Positions 35,078-43,642 of a DNA stretch of 64,000 bases are shown here, piece by piece. Position 1 is the first letter of the stretch; each line of letters starts with the position of its first letter. This DNA comes from CAWHQZ01 sp963831645 (GTDB taxonomy: Bacteria > Pseudomonadota > Alphaproteobacteria > Rhizobiales > Aestuariivirgaceae). The notes beneath the pieces are model-generated. The model saw only the letters and a program-made list of their open reading frames with translations. It was not told the DNA's origin and searched no databases. The position numbers and the translations under genes were made by a program. The stretch is from contig CAWHQZ010000017.1 of the NCBI GenBank assembly GCA_963831645.1, positions 744,001 through 808,000 on the forward strand, written 5' to 3'.

Positions 35078-36786
35078 GGAATGCCGGGGGGCGCAATACG
35101 ACATCGCTGATCCAGTTCTTTCCGGGAGTGGCCCTGCTGCTCCTGGCGGGGCCGGTGCTGGCGGGGCTGGCGGGCGCGCTTCTGCCGGCCTTCGGTTATT
35201 TTCCGGCCCTCGGCGGGGAAAACTTCTCGCTGCAGCCGTGGCGGCTTCTGTTCGGCGCGCCCGGCCTGTGGAAATCGCTCCTCCTCGCCCTGTGGGTCGG
35301 CTTTGCGGCAACGCTGATCTCGCTCGCCATCGTCGTCGCCATCTTCGCCCGCTTTCACGGCAGCCCCGTGCTGGCGGTGATGCGGCGTATGCTCTCGCCT
35401 TTGCTTGCGGTGCCGCACGTGGCGGTCGCGATCGGCCTGGTGTTCGCTCTGGCTCCCTCAGGCCTCGTCTTCCGGCTGCTTTCGTCGTTCGTGGTCGAAT
35501 TTCAGCAGCCCCCGGACATCCTGATCATCCATGACACCTTCGGCCTCGCGCTCATCACCGGGCTGGTGCTCAAGGAAGTGCCTTTTCTGTTTCTGATGAC
35601 TCTTGCCGGCCTGCCGCAGACCGATGAGCGCCGCAGCCTGGCCGCCGCCGCCACGCTCGGCTATGCGCCGGCCACCGCCTGGCTCAAGACCGTGCTGCCG
35701 AGGCTTTATCCGCAGCTTCGCCTGCCGGTGCTGGCGGTGCTCGCCTATTCGATCTCGGTCGTCGATGTGGCAATCGTGCTCGGACCCACCACGCCGCCGA
35801 CCCTGCCGGTCCTGGTGCTGAAGTGGATGAATGATCCCGTGCTCGAGATGCGCTTCCTGGCGAGCGCCGCCGCGATCCTGGTTCTCATGGCGACGATTGC
35901 GGCGGTGCTGGTGTGGATGGGCGGCGAGCGGGTGGCTGCCCGCCTGGGGCTGGAGCGGATCCAGCGCGGCGCGCGCCGCGAGGGAGCGGGTGTCGCCGGT
36001 GCAGTGGCGAGCCTGTCAAGTGTGCTCATGGTGACCCTGGTGATGCTCACGGCGGCGAGCCTCGTGCTGTGGGCGTTCGCGGAAAGCTGGAGGTTCCCGC
36101 AAGCGTGGCCCGCCGCGTTCACCACGGCGATCTGGCAAAGACACTGGGATCAGCTCGTCGATCCCCTCGTCAACGCGCTGGTGATCGCCGGCTGCGCCGC
36201 GCTCATCGCGCTCATCCTCACCATCGCGCTCCTCGAACGCGACGTGCGCTTCTCCAATGGACAGAGCGGCAAGGTGAGAAGCCTGATCTATGTGCCGCTC
36301 CTCGTGCCGCAGATCGCTTTTCTGCCGGGTCTGCAGATCCTGTTCATCGCCGGCGGGCTCGATGCGGGGCTGGCGGTCATCGTGCTCGTGCACCTGATGT
36401 TCGTGCTGCCCTACGTCTATCTGTCGCTGAGCGATCCGTGGAACCACTTCGATGAACGCTACCGCAAGGCGGCGCTCGTTCTGGGCAGTGACCCGCACCG
36501 GGCGCTGATGCGGGTGCGCCTGCCGATGCTGCTGGCCGCGCTGCTGACGGCGTTCGCGGTGGGCTTTGCCGTCAGCATCGGCCAATATCTGCCCACGCTG
36601 CTGTTTTCGTCCGGCCGCGTGCCCACCATCACCACGGAAGCGGTGGCGCTCGCTTCGGGCGGCGACCGGCGCCTCGGCGCCATCTACGCGCTGCTCCAGG
36701 CGACATTGCCGTTCGTGGGCTTCCTGATGGCGACTGTGCTGCCGGCCATCCTCTATGCCAATCGCCGGGCCCTGAGGCCGCTATGA
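35074..36786 (+). CDS. ABC transporter permease with two fused transmembrane domains (YnjC family)
   Basis: Inner-membrane permease of ~570 aa with two binding-protein-dependent-transport domains in one chain. Each half has about six membrane helices and an EAA-type loop: RRSLAAAATLGYAPATAWLK in the first and YRKAALVLGSDPHRALMRVR in the second. The ATG at 35074 overlaps the stop of the binding-protein gene (ATGA) and is preferred over 35050. ATGA overlap with the ATPase gene at the end. Confidence 0.92.
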   Translation: MRNAGGRNTTSLIQFFPGVALLLLAGPVLAGLAGALLPAFGYFPALGGENFSLQPWRLLFGAPGLWKSLLLALWVGFAATLISLAIVVAIFARFHGSPVLAVMRRMLSPLLAVPHVAVAIGLVFALAPSGLVFRLLSSFVVEFQQPPDILIIHDTFGLALITGLVLKEVPFLFLMTLAGLPQTDERRSLAAAATLGYAPATAWLKTVLPRLYPQLRLPVLAVLAYSISVVDVAIVLGPTTPPTLPVLVLKWMNDPVLEMRFLASAAAILVLMATIAAVLVWMGGERVAARLGLERIQRGARREGAGVAGAVASLSSVLMVTLVMLTAASLVLWAFAESWRFPQAWPAAFTTAIWQRHWDQLVDPLVNALVIAGCAALIALILTIALLERDVRFSNGQSGKVRSLIYVPLLVPQIAFLPGLQILFIAGGLDAGLAVIVLVHLMFVLPYVYLSLSDPWNHFDERYRKAALVLGSDPHRALMRVRLPMLLAALLTAFAVGFAVSIGQYLPTLLFSSGRVPTITTEAVALASGGDRRLGAIYALLQATLPFVGFLMATVLPAILYANRRALRPL

Positions 36787-37508
36787 GCCTGTTCAACGGC
36801 GATGGCGAGGCGGGCCTGGTGCTCCGTTCCGTGCGGATCGCGCTGAAGGGCAGGAAGCTCCTGGCGCTATCGCTCACCGTCGATCCGGGAGAGATCACCA
36901 CGGTGATGGGGCCGAGCGGGGCCGGCAAGTCGGCCTTGCTCGCCTACGTGTCGGGCATTCTGGAGCCCGCTTTCAAGGCGACGGGAGAGGTCTGGCTGAG
37001 CGGGCGGCGCATCGACACCCGGCCGGCACACCTGCGCAGGACGGGCCTCTTGTTCCAGGACGATCTGCTGTTTCCGCACCTCTCGGTCGGCGGCAACCTC
37101 AAGTTCGCGCTTCCGCCCGAGGTGAAGGGCAGGGGTGAGCGCCAGAGGCGCATCGAGGATGCGCTGGCGCAGGCAGGACTTGTCGGTTTTGCCAAACGCG
37201 ATCCGGCGACGCTGTCGGGCGGGCAGCGGGCGCGGGTGGGGCTGTTGCGCGTGCTGCTGTCGGAACCGCGCGCGCTCCTGCTCGACGAGCCGTTCTCCAG
37301 GCTCGATCCTTCGCGGCGCGGCCAGTTCCGGCAATACGTCTTCAACGAGGCGCGGCTGCGCATGTTGCCGGTGCTGATGGTCACCCACGATCCCGACGAC
37401 CGCGACGCGGCGGCCGGCCGGGTGGTGACGATTGGCGAAGCGGTGCACCTAACTTATTTCCGGAATTTCCCACTGGTGATATCCGCTCTGCCCGGAAGTG
37501 ACCTGTAG
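36783..37508 (+). CDS. ABC transporter ATP-binding protein (YnjD family)
   Basis: Walker A GPSGAGKSALLAYVSG, Q-loop LLFQDDLLFPHLSV, signature LSGGQRARVGLLRVLL, Walker B ALLLDEPFSRLD and H-loop LMVTHDPDD are all intact. 241 aa. The last ~20 residues after VVTIGEAVHL run into the 3' end of the convergent phosphatase gene (60 bp overlap) and are not conserved-looking. Third gene of the YnjBCD-type importer. Confidence 0.93.
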   Translation: MSLFNGDGEAGLVLRSVRIALKGRKLLALSLTVDPGEITTVMGPSGAGKSALLAYVSGILEPAFKATGEVWLSGRRIDTRPAHLRRTGLLFQDDLLFPHLSVGGNLKFALPPEVKGRGERQRRIEDALAQAGLVGFAKRDPATLSGGQRARVGLLRVLLSEPRALLLDEPFSRLDPSRRGQFRQYVFNEARLRMLPVLMVTHDPDDRDAAAGRVVTIGEAVHLTYFRNFPLVISALPGSDL

Positions 37509-38330
37509 GATGCGTCGCGTAGTCTCATCCAGCGCAAGGCAGCTCAGGATACCAGTGGCAAAGGCGCCCGTATCGATATTGATGCGGTGGGAGCGGATTT
37601 CCGGAGCTGCGACCGGCGTGTGGCCGTGCACCACGACCTTTTCGAATGCAGGATCGTCATCCCACGGGTCCTGGCGAATCCACAGGAGATCGCGTTCCGA
37701 CTGCTGTGCAAGGGGAATGCCCGGCCGTGCACCTGCGTGGCAGAAAAAGAAATCGCCGACTGTGAAGCTGATTTCCAGGCGCTGGAGAAAGTCGAGATGG
37801 GTGGTGGGCAGCCGCTCGACCAACACATCGCGAAGACGGCGGAAATTCCACTCGCCAACGGCTTCCCGAACTTTCGCATTGTAGGAAAGCAGGGTCGCGA
37901 GACCGCCGAAATCGAGCCAGCCCGGGCCGAACTCCTCCGGCTCATCGATGAAGGAAAGCAGCATCTCCTCATGATTGCCCTTAAGCCAAGTGAAAGAGCG
38001 CCGTTCATCCGCCCTCTGGCTGACAAGGAGGTCAATGACGGCAGCGGTATCAGGGCCGCGGTCGACGTAGTCACCGACGGCAACGATGCGGCACGAAAGA
38101 CCTTTCGCCGAGGAGTTGATGTCGTCTTCGATGAGTTCGAGCATGCGCGACGCGAGGTCGGCATGGCCGTGAATGTCGCCAATGGCGTACACCCTGCAGT
38201 TGTCGGGAAGGCGGGCGCGCACCAGGGTGCACTCTGCAGCGGCGCGTGCATGCGATCGGAATAGACCCATCGTCTTCCGTAGCATGCTAAAGGTTCGTCT
38301 TCGGAAATCGGCCCTTTCATCTTTTGTCAT
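37449..38330 (-). CDS. Serine/threonine protein phosphatase (PP1/PPP-like metallophosphatase)
   Basis: Calcineurin-like phosphoesterase of the bacterial PPP type. Metal motifs are complete: VYAIGDIHGHADL, VAVGDYVDRGPDT, WLKGNHEEML, and the C-terminal His motifs FFCHAGARPG and VVHGHTPV. 293 aa; N-terminal ~45 residues before the domain are basic. It dephosphorylates protein or small phosphate esters; partner unknown. The start lies 60 bp from the divergent winged-helix-like gene. Confidence 0.92.
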   Translation of the reverse strand: MTKDERADFRRRTFSMLRKTMGLFRSHARAAAECTLVRARLPDNCRVYAIGDIHGHADLASRMLELIEDDINSSAKGLSCRIVAVGDYVDRGPDTAAVIDLLVSQRADERRSFTWLKGNHEEMLLSFIDEPEEFGPGWLDFGGLATLLSYNAKVREAVGEWNFRRLRDVLVERLPTTHLDFLQRLEISFTVGDFFFCHAGARPGIPLAQQSERDLLWIRQDPWDDDPAFEKVVVHGHTPVAAPEIRSHRINIDTGAFATGILSCLALDETTRRILQVTSGQSGYHQWEIPEIS

Positions 38331-38389
38331 ATTTCTCTATGTAAGCCATGCGAATCAAATGCTTATGTTTACCTACTGTGGAGTCCCTC

Positions 38390-38771
38390 ATGCCGACATT
38401 TAATAAATTCCTCTCTGGCGAGAGAAGACGCTTGAAGAAACTCGTGGCTGCAGGCCAGAAGAAGCTCGTTGGCATGACTCGCGAGCTCGCTAACCTAAAG
38501 CGGCATCTCGCGGCCCTCGACATGTTCGAATCGACTCGGAAGGGCAGGGCAACCGGTTCCCGCGGGAGAAAGCGTAGAGGTTCCTCAAAGCGACCGCGCA
38601 TCCTGGCAGCTTTGAAGAGCTCATCGAACGGCATGAACTCGAGGAGAGATCCTGGAGAAGCTTCACGCCAAGGGGAACAAGTCCGCCGAGCGGAGCGTCA
38701 CCAACGCGCTTTCCAACCTCAAGAAGGCTGGGCAGATCAAGTCCAGGAATGGCCACTACACGATCGCGTGA
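38390..38771 (+). CDS. Small basic winged-helix-like protein, frameshifted
   Basis: A basic coiled-coil-prone N-terminus (MPTFNKFLSGERRRLKKLVA, GQKKLVGMTRELANLKRHLA) is followed by a linker rich in R/K/S and then a compact domain that continues in the next frame after ~38640: EILEKLHAKGNKSAERSVTN then ALSNLKKAGQIKSRNGHYTI, which looks like a winged helix-turn-helix (DNA-binding, MarR/IclR-like) wing. ~126 aa in total after adding or removing one base. DNA-binding role is inferred; partners unknown. Confidence 0.6.
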
Positions 38772-38783
38772 GATCGGCGTTTT

Positions 38784-39768
38784 TCACCGGAAGTGAAGCC
38801 GAAAACTGTGTAGTGCGTCCTCGACGATTATCGCAAGATCGGATCGTCGTGGCTCAAAGCCAAGAGTTCTCCTTGGCCAGCGATACATCCGCCACCAGAA
38901 CTGGCGGATCGCCCTGCCGTCGTGGCCCGATCTCGACCGGAACCTCCCTACCCGAAGCTCTCGCAACCTCGCCGACGACTTCTTTCACGCTGTGACCACG
39001 ACCCGAGCCCAAGTTGATGGAGAGGCTGTTCGCGCCGGCGTCGAGCTTCGCCAGTGCCCGCACATGCCCTTCGGCAAGATCGGTTACGTGCACAAAGTCG
39101 CGGACACAGGTGCCGTCGGGCGTGGGGTAGTCATCTCCGAAAATTCTGAGGGGGCCGGCGCGACCTGTCGCCGCCATGATCGCCAGCGGGATAAGATGGG
39201 TCTCGGGATCGTGGCGTTCGCAGAGCTCACCGTCCGGGTCAGCGCCGGCGGCGTTAAAATAACGCAACGATGCAACGCGAAACCCGTACGCGGCAGCACA
39301 GTCGGCAAGAAGAGTCTCGGCCATGAGCTTGGAACGGCCGTAGGGATTGATCGGCCGTTGCGGCGCCGTCTCGCTGATCGGGGTGCGGTCCGGCGCTCCA
39401 TAGGTGGCGCAGCTGCTCGATAGAACTATCGTCTGGACGCCCGTTTCTCGCATGGCGCTGAGCACACAACGGGTGCCGGCGACATTCACATCGTAATACT
39501 CCAGCGGTGAGTTGACCGATTCTCCGACATAGGCGAGCGCGGCAAAATGCATGACCGCGTCGACCTTGTAGTGCTCCAGGGCAGCATGCACCTCCGCCCG
39601 GTTTCGGACGTTGCCGGCGATGAAGTCGCCCCACTTCACCAGTTCGCGATGGCCCCGCGAGAGATCGTCGAATACGATGGGCCACAGTCCGTGCGAGGCC
39701 AGCGCCTTGCAGGTATGGCTGCCGACAAAGCCGGCGCCGCCCGTGACGAGTATTCGTGTCGATGCCAT
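38784..39768 (-). CDS. galE: UDP-glucose 4-epimerase, frameshifted near the 3' end
   Basis: SDR-type NAD-dependent epimerase making UDP-galactose for exopolysaccharide. VTGGAGFVGSHTCKAL (NAD-binding), the SSSCATYG segment with catalytic Ser/Thr, and Tyr in NPYGRSKLMAE are present; LRYFNAAGADPDGELCERHD is a GalE hallmark. The frame ends at 38854 after SLAKENSWL, but one base out of frame the expected tail LGFEPRRSDLAIIVEDALHS continues to a stop at 38784. Corrected ~328 aa. One extra base around 38870-38876 is enough to explain it. Confidence 0.92.
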
Positions 39769-39849
39769 GGCTGCCCTTACTCCTTACCAAATTTGGGATA
39801 ATAATGTCTCAGTTTGAATTCTGGATCGTTGCCGGATCGGTTGGCGAGC

Positions 39850-40341
39850 ATGAGCGACCCTGTCCTCCTTGTTACGCTGCTCGTGCTTCTCGGCATTGCC
39901 AATGGCGCACCCATCCTGGCAACGAAGCTTTTCAAGAACCGTTTGGCGATGCCACTCGATGGGTGGCTCAAGCTGTCCGATGGGCGTCCGCTGTTCGGAG
40001 CCTCAAAAACGATTCGAGGTATTGTCATCTCCATCGCCTGCACGACCGTTGCCGCTGTAATACTTGGGTTCGGATGGGCGGTCGGCGCAACTCTGGCAGC
40101 AGCATCCATGGTGGGAGATCTCGCCTCAAGCTTCGTAAAGCGCAGGCTGGGCCTCAAGGTGCATGCACAGGCTTTTGGGCTCGATCAGATTCCCGAGGCG
40201 TTGCTGCCGCTGCTACTTCTGCAGTCACGGCTGGATCTCAGCGGAATCGATATTGCCGTCCTGGTCGCGGCGTTCATGCTTTTCGAGGCAGTGCTCTCAT
40301 ATTTTCTTTTCAAGCTGCGTATCCGCGAGCAGCCTTATTAA
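39850..40341 (+). CDS. CDP-archaeol-synthase-like (CarS/DUF46) membrane protein
   Basis: Small integral membrane protein, 163 aa, with four or five hydrophobic helices. The GASKTIRGIVISIA segment (G-x-x-K-T-x-x-G) and SMVGDLASSFVKRRLGL (GDxxxSFxKRR) match the catalytic region of CDP-alcohol-forming CarS/CdsA-like cytidylyltransferases; FGLDQIPEALLPLLLL is the usual C-terminal part. Bacterial members are of unknown substrate. Start ATG at 39850; an upstream ATG at 39814 would add 12 residues. Confidence 0.8.
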   Translation: MSDPVLLVTLLVLLGIANGAPILATKLFKNRLAMPLDGWLKLSDGRPLFGASKTIRGIVISIACTTVAAVILGFGWAVGATLAAASMVGDLASSFVKRRLGLKVHAQAFGLDQIPEALLPLLLLQSRLDLSGIDIAVLVAAFMLFEAVLSYFLFKLRIREQPY

Positions 40342-40362
40342 CCTCCTTTGTGAGGCGAAGGC

Positions 40363-41458
40363 TTAACTCGGTCTAGCTTGTCGAAGATGATGCAAGGTCA
40401 CTTCGGGAGGGCAGTTCAGGCGCACGTCAATGATGGAGGTACCCACCCCGGTCGACGTGTATCCGATCATGTTGTTGTAGCGCCATGGACCTCGTGCGAA
40501 CCGCCGCGGACAGTCGGCTTCGGTCCGAATCGGAATACCTCCGGGGAGACATATTTGACCCCCGTGCGTGTGGCCGCAGAGCATGAGATCGAAGGCTGCA
40601 TGCGCTGCATGCCGATAGGCCTCCGGTGTGTGTGACAGCAGTATCGAGACTGCATTACTGGGGATATCGCGTGCCGCGCGGTCGCAATTCTCAAGGCGAT
40701 AGAAATGCGCGTCATCGATGCCAGCAAGATAAAGCGCCTCTCCCTGCCGTTGAACCTTGACGTTTTCGTTGAGAAGCAGCCTATAGCCCATGGCCTCCAT
40801 GGCCGGCACCATACGGATCGTGTCATGGTTGCCGAGCACGGCGTACACCGCGCCCTTGAGATGAGGGCGTAGCTGCTTCAGTTGGGACAGCGTGGCGCCG
40901 TATGGACCGGATGCACCGGCGCCAAAGTCGCCGTTGCCATAGTCGCCGGTGAGGACGCACAGGTCGTAGCAGAGGGAACGAACTCGCTCGACAAGCCTGC
41001 CCACAAGGTCTGAACGCTTGCCGAAATGCAGATCTGAGAGATGCAGCAACGTGAAGCCGTCGAAAGCCTGCGGCAAGTGGGAAATCGAGACGTCGTGCTG
41101 CGACACCTCGATCGCGAGCGCATTGCGGCGGCCGCGTGCAAGCAAGCCGGCGAGCCGGAGAATTCCCACGGATTACTCGAGGCCAGCTCTCGATGTGGAA
41201 GGAGTGCGTTCCTTCTCGGAAAATGTGCGCTTCATAGTCGCGCTCTAGGCCGAGGCGCTGCCGGACGTGCAGCTGACCCAGACGAGGCTCAAGCGCTTCG
41301 ATTGCGGTGATCTCATCCGCAGCAAGGTCGGTCGATCTGATCAACTCCGCTTCAAGTCTGAGGCCTAAATCCCGAACTGAAGGCGGGCCGGACGAAGGCA
41401 CCTCGCACGATGGCAAAGGGAGCCTTTCGGCCGCGGGGGCCCTCCAACCGGCGCTCAT
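40363..41458 (-). CDS. Metallophosphoesterase (YkuE/YaeI-like), frameshifted in the N-terminal third
   Basis: Calcineurin-like phosphoesterase: LLHLSDLHFGKRSDL, VLTGDYGNGDFG, AVLGNHDTIRMV, ILLSHTPE and MLCGHTHGGQI supply all metal ligands. The open frame begins at 41169, but the N-terminal segment normal for this family lies upstream in another frame (LGQLHVRQRLGLERDYEAHI, FHIESWPRVI) and starts at an ATG at 41458. One base added near 41165 joins WPRVI to RGILRLAGLLARGRRNA. The reaction is unknown; relatives act on UDP-DAGn or lipid phosphates. Confidence 0.82.
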
Positions 41459-41527
41459 GAGATAGATCAAGTCCCCTGGAGATTCTGATGCTGAGCTATT
41501 GTCTTCGCTCGAGTTTAGCATCTTTAT

Positions 41528-41556
41528 GCGGCTCGAACACAATCGTGTCGAGCCGC
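41528..41556. other. Strong 12-bp hairpin in a 409-bp intergenic gap
   Basis: GCGGCTCG-A-ACAC / GTGT-CGAGCCGC with a 4-base AATC loop, lying between the metallophosphoesterase start and the end of the first FecR gene. Neither side carries a convincing T run, so it is not called a terminator. The rest of the gap (41459-41867) shows no gene. Confidence 0.55.
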
Positions 41557-41867
41557 GGAACTACTGTGCCAAGGCCTTAACTTGGGTGCCCATGAAAATG
41601 GGCGAGTGGTGGGCATGCCCCTTGGCTCAGCTTTCCCGTTCCGTCAACTTGCGACTTAGGATATTGGGACGGGAGGGACCGACGCCTCCTTCTCACCCAA
41701 AACTCGGGTTCAGATCGTCCGACGCGTGCGATTGCCGTCGTTGTTTGGCTCTACTTTGTTGACCTTACGAAAGACGTCAGAGCGACCGTTTTGAAGCCGT
41801 GCAATTTCCGTACGGGTAAAACCCCGTCATTCTCCGTCCTAGCCCTGCTTGCGTCGTTTGCAATGGA

Positions 41868-42353
41868 TCACTTCACGACAATGTCCATCACAGTGCCGCG
41901 GACGGCGAGGGTCGCATTGGGCGTGCGAAGAGCATAGGCCTGCTTGTTGCTGCCGCCGCTGATGAAACGGAAAGCACCCTTGGCGAAATTGATGCCCACT
42001 TTCTTCGCTGAACCGTCCTCGTTGAAGACGAACCGGTCGATGACGAGCGACGAGTTCTTGCCCACCACCAGTCGGGTTCCGTCGCGAAAGCGGATCTGGG
42101 CCTCGCCGACGGGTCCAGTATTGATCCGGTCCCCCGAGTAGACCGGCTTCTGCGGCGCGAGGACGCGCGAGCCGCCCGGCCCCGTCGCGGAGGTAGACTG
42201 TATCACTGCGACGGCCGTCCCGCTCGGGGATTGGGCGAAACTTTGACCGGCTACGGCGAGCCCCATCAGCACGCAAACGCCCGCGGAGCGCCCAAAATGG
42301 CGCAGATATTGTTCGGCCCCGGACTTCTTGAAATTACTCAACACGGTTGTCAT
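41868..42353 (-). CDS. FecR-domain protein, short paralog
   Basis: Secreted or periplasmic FecR-fold protein with a signal peptide region (GVCVLMGLAVAGQSFAQ). The FecR core is seen in PVYSGDRINTGPVGEAQIRF, TRLVVGKNSSLVIDRFVF and GINFAKGAFRFISGGS, ending LAVRGTVMDIVVK. It stops at the point where the paralog at 51828-52688 continues with another ~120 residues, so it is truncated. Start ATG at 42353 has GGAGAG upstream; 42380 is an alternative. The DNA of the core is very similar to that paralog but on the opposite strand. Confidence 0.82.
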   Translation of the reverse strand: MTTVLSNFKKSGAEQYLRHFGRSAGVCVLMGLAVAGQSFAQSPSGTAVAVIQSTSATGPGGSRVLAPQKPVYSGDRINTGPVGEAQIRFRDGTRLVVGKNSSLVIDRFVFNEDGSAKKVGINFAKGAFRFISGGSNKQAYALRTPNATLAVRGTVMDIVVK

Positions 42354-42549
42354 GACATCTCTCCATTTTCCTTTTGTCATTCTAGACTAATTCGTTCAAA
42401 TGCAACAGAAGCTGAAGCGCCCGTTAATCCGGGGTTTATCTGCAGATTTGGGCGTCGATTTGCCGTTCAGCGATCGTAACTCTGCCGAACGCCTGGCTTC
42501 ACCTTGCGGCGCAGGCGGCTTCAGTCGTGATGGAACCTAGGTCGTGGTT

Positions 42550-43461
42550 TCATTCCGGACCTGCGCCAAGAGGCTGTGCCCTAACCCCGAATTGCGTTGC
42601 CACAGGTTGCCAACCGCCATAGACGGTCCCCGCTGAAACTCCGCTGGCGTCTTTGCCAATGGCCATCGAGCTCGAGCTACCGCCATCAAGAAGCATCCCG
42701 TCCTTGGCGCCAAGATCGGCAAGTGTCTGGAACATCAAACGCGGCGAAATATGAGTGCCAACGGCCAAGAACAAAAGCTTGCGCGGCAGATCGACGGCCA
42801 CCGCGGTTCGCGCATCTGGGCTACGGCTACGGCTGTCACCGGACCAAACTCTACCATCCCGCAGCCAAAGGTCTTGTCCGCCGATGCCCCACTTCGCCAT
42901 TGCGAACTCTGCCGCCGTTAGCGGCTTCGACGGCCGCAGGTGCGGCGTCAACTGGTCGTCGAACCACAGCAAATACGTATCATCCCACATATGACTGAGG
43001 ACGTGATCCGCCACCACGGGTTCCTATGCTGTTGGCAAGGTCGCCGGACATCGGCGCCACGACTGGAATTCGACCAGAACAGGGTTCCGTTGATGGCGAC
43101 CGCGAGGTGCTCCCTATCCACGACGTTTCCGACCCGGCGCAGGCGGTATTGCCAACCCTGACTGACAGCCGTGGGATCCTTGGGCGTGACATAAAGCTCA
43201 ATGCCCGGGGCCGTCAGATCGATGCGCACCCAGTGACCAAACCGCTACCCTCCTCGCTTGGCTCCAGTCGCTCGCACCCGTAAGTAATCCCCTCAAATAT
43301 TTCTATTCCCGCTCGCATCCCACCGCGGTCCGAGCAGAAAAATCCCCCTGGTGTTGGCGCTCCCAGGACCAAAACCGCAACGATCCCCGAAACGAGAACA
43401 AAATTGATTAGGGCTACGGTTAGGGAACCGGGGCTTCGAGCTACGAGAGTCGTTTAGCCAT
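42550..43461 (-). pseudogene. Phosphodiester glycosidase (NAGPA-like) domain protein, several frame breaks
   Basis: Pieces in successive frames form one protein: an N-terminal membrane/signal segment (INFVLVSGIVAVLVLGAPTP), EIFEGITYGCERLEPSEEG, then IDLTAPGIELYVTPKDPTAV and HLAVAINGTLF, then HVLSHMWDDTYLLWFDDQLT and the signature LGAKDGMLLDGGSSSSMAIG. The domain hydrolyses glycan-phosphodiesters and is frequent in polysaccharide loci. Frame changes fall near 43450, 43240 and 43010. Start ATG at 43461 is inferred. Confidence 0.75.
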
Positions 43462-43642
43462 ATGAGGGGTGATCGTAGATGTATGCGTCGAACCAAGCTG
43501 GCCTCAAGCTCTTCAACGTCATGAGTTATCGCGCGCATCCGACCCTCTGGCTCGTGCGCCGCCAGCCAGATTAGGGGTGCACACACGCTAACGGGTGATC
43601 GGCGTGAAGAAAGTAAAACTTGGTGGATCGACGCTAACTGTT

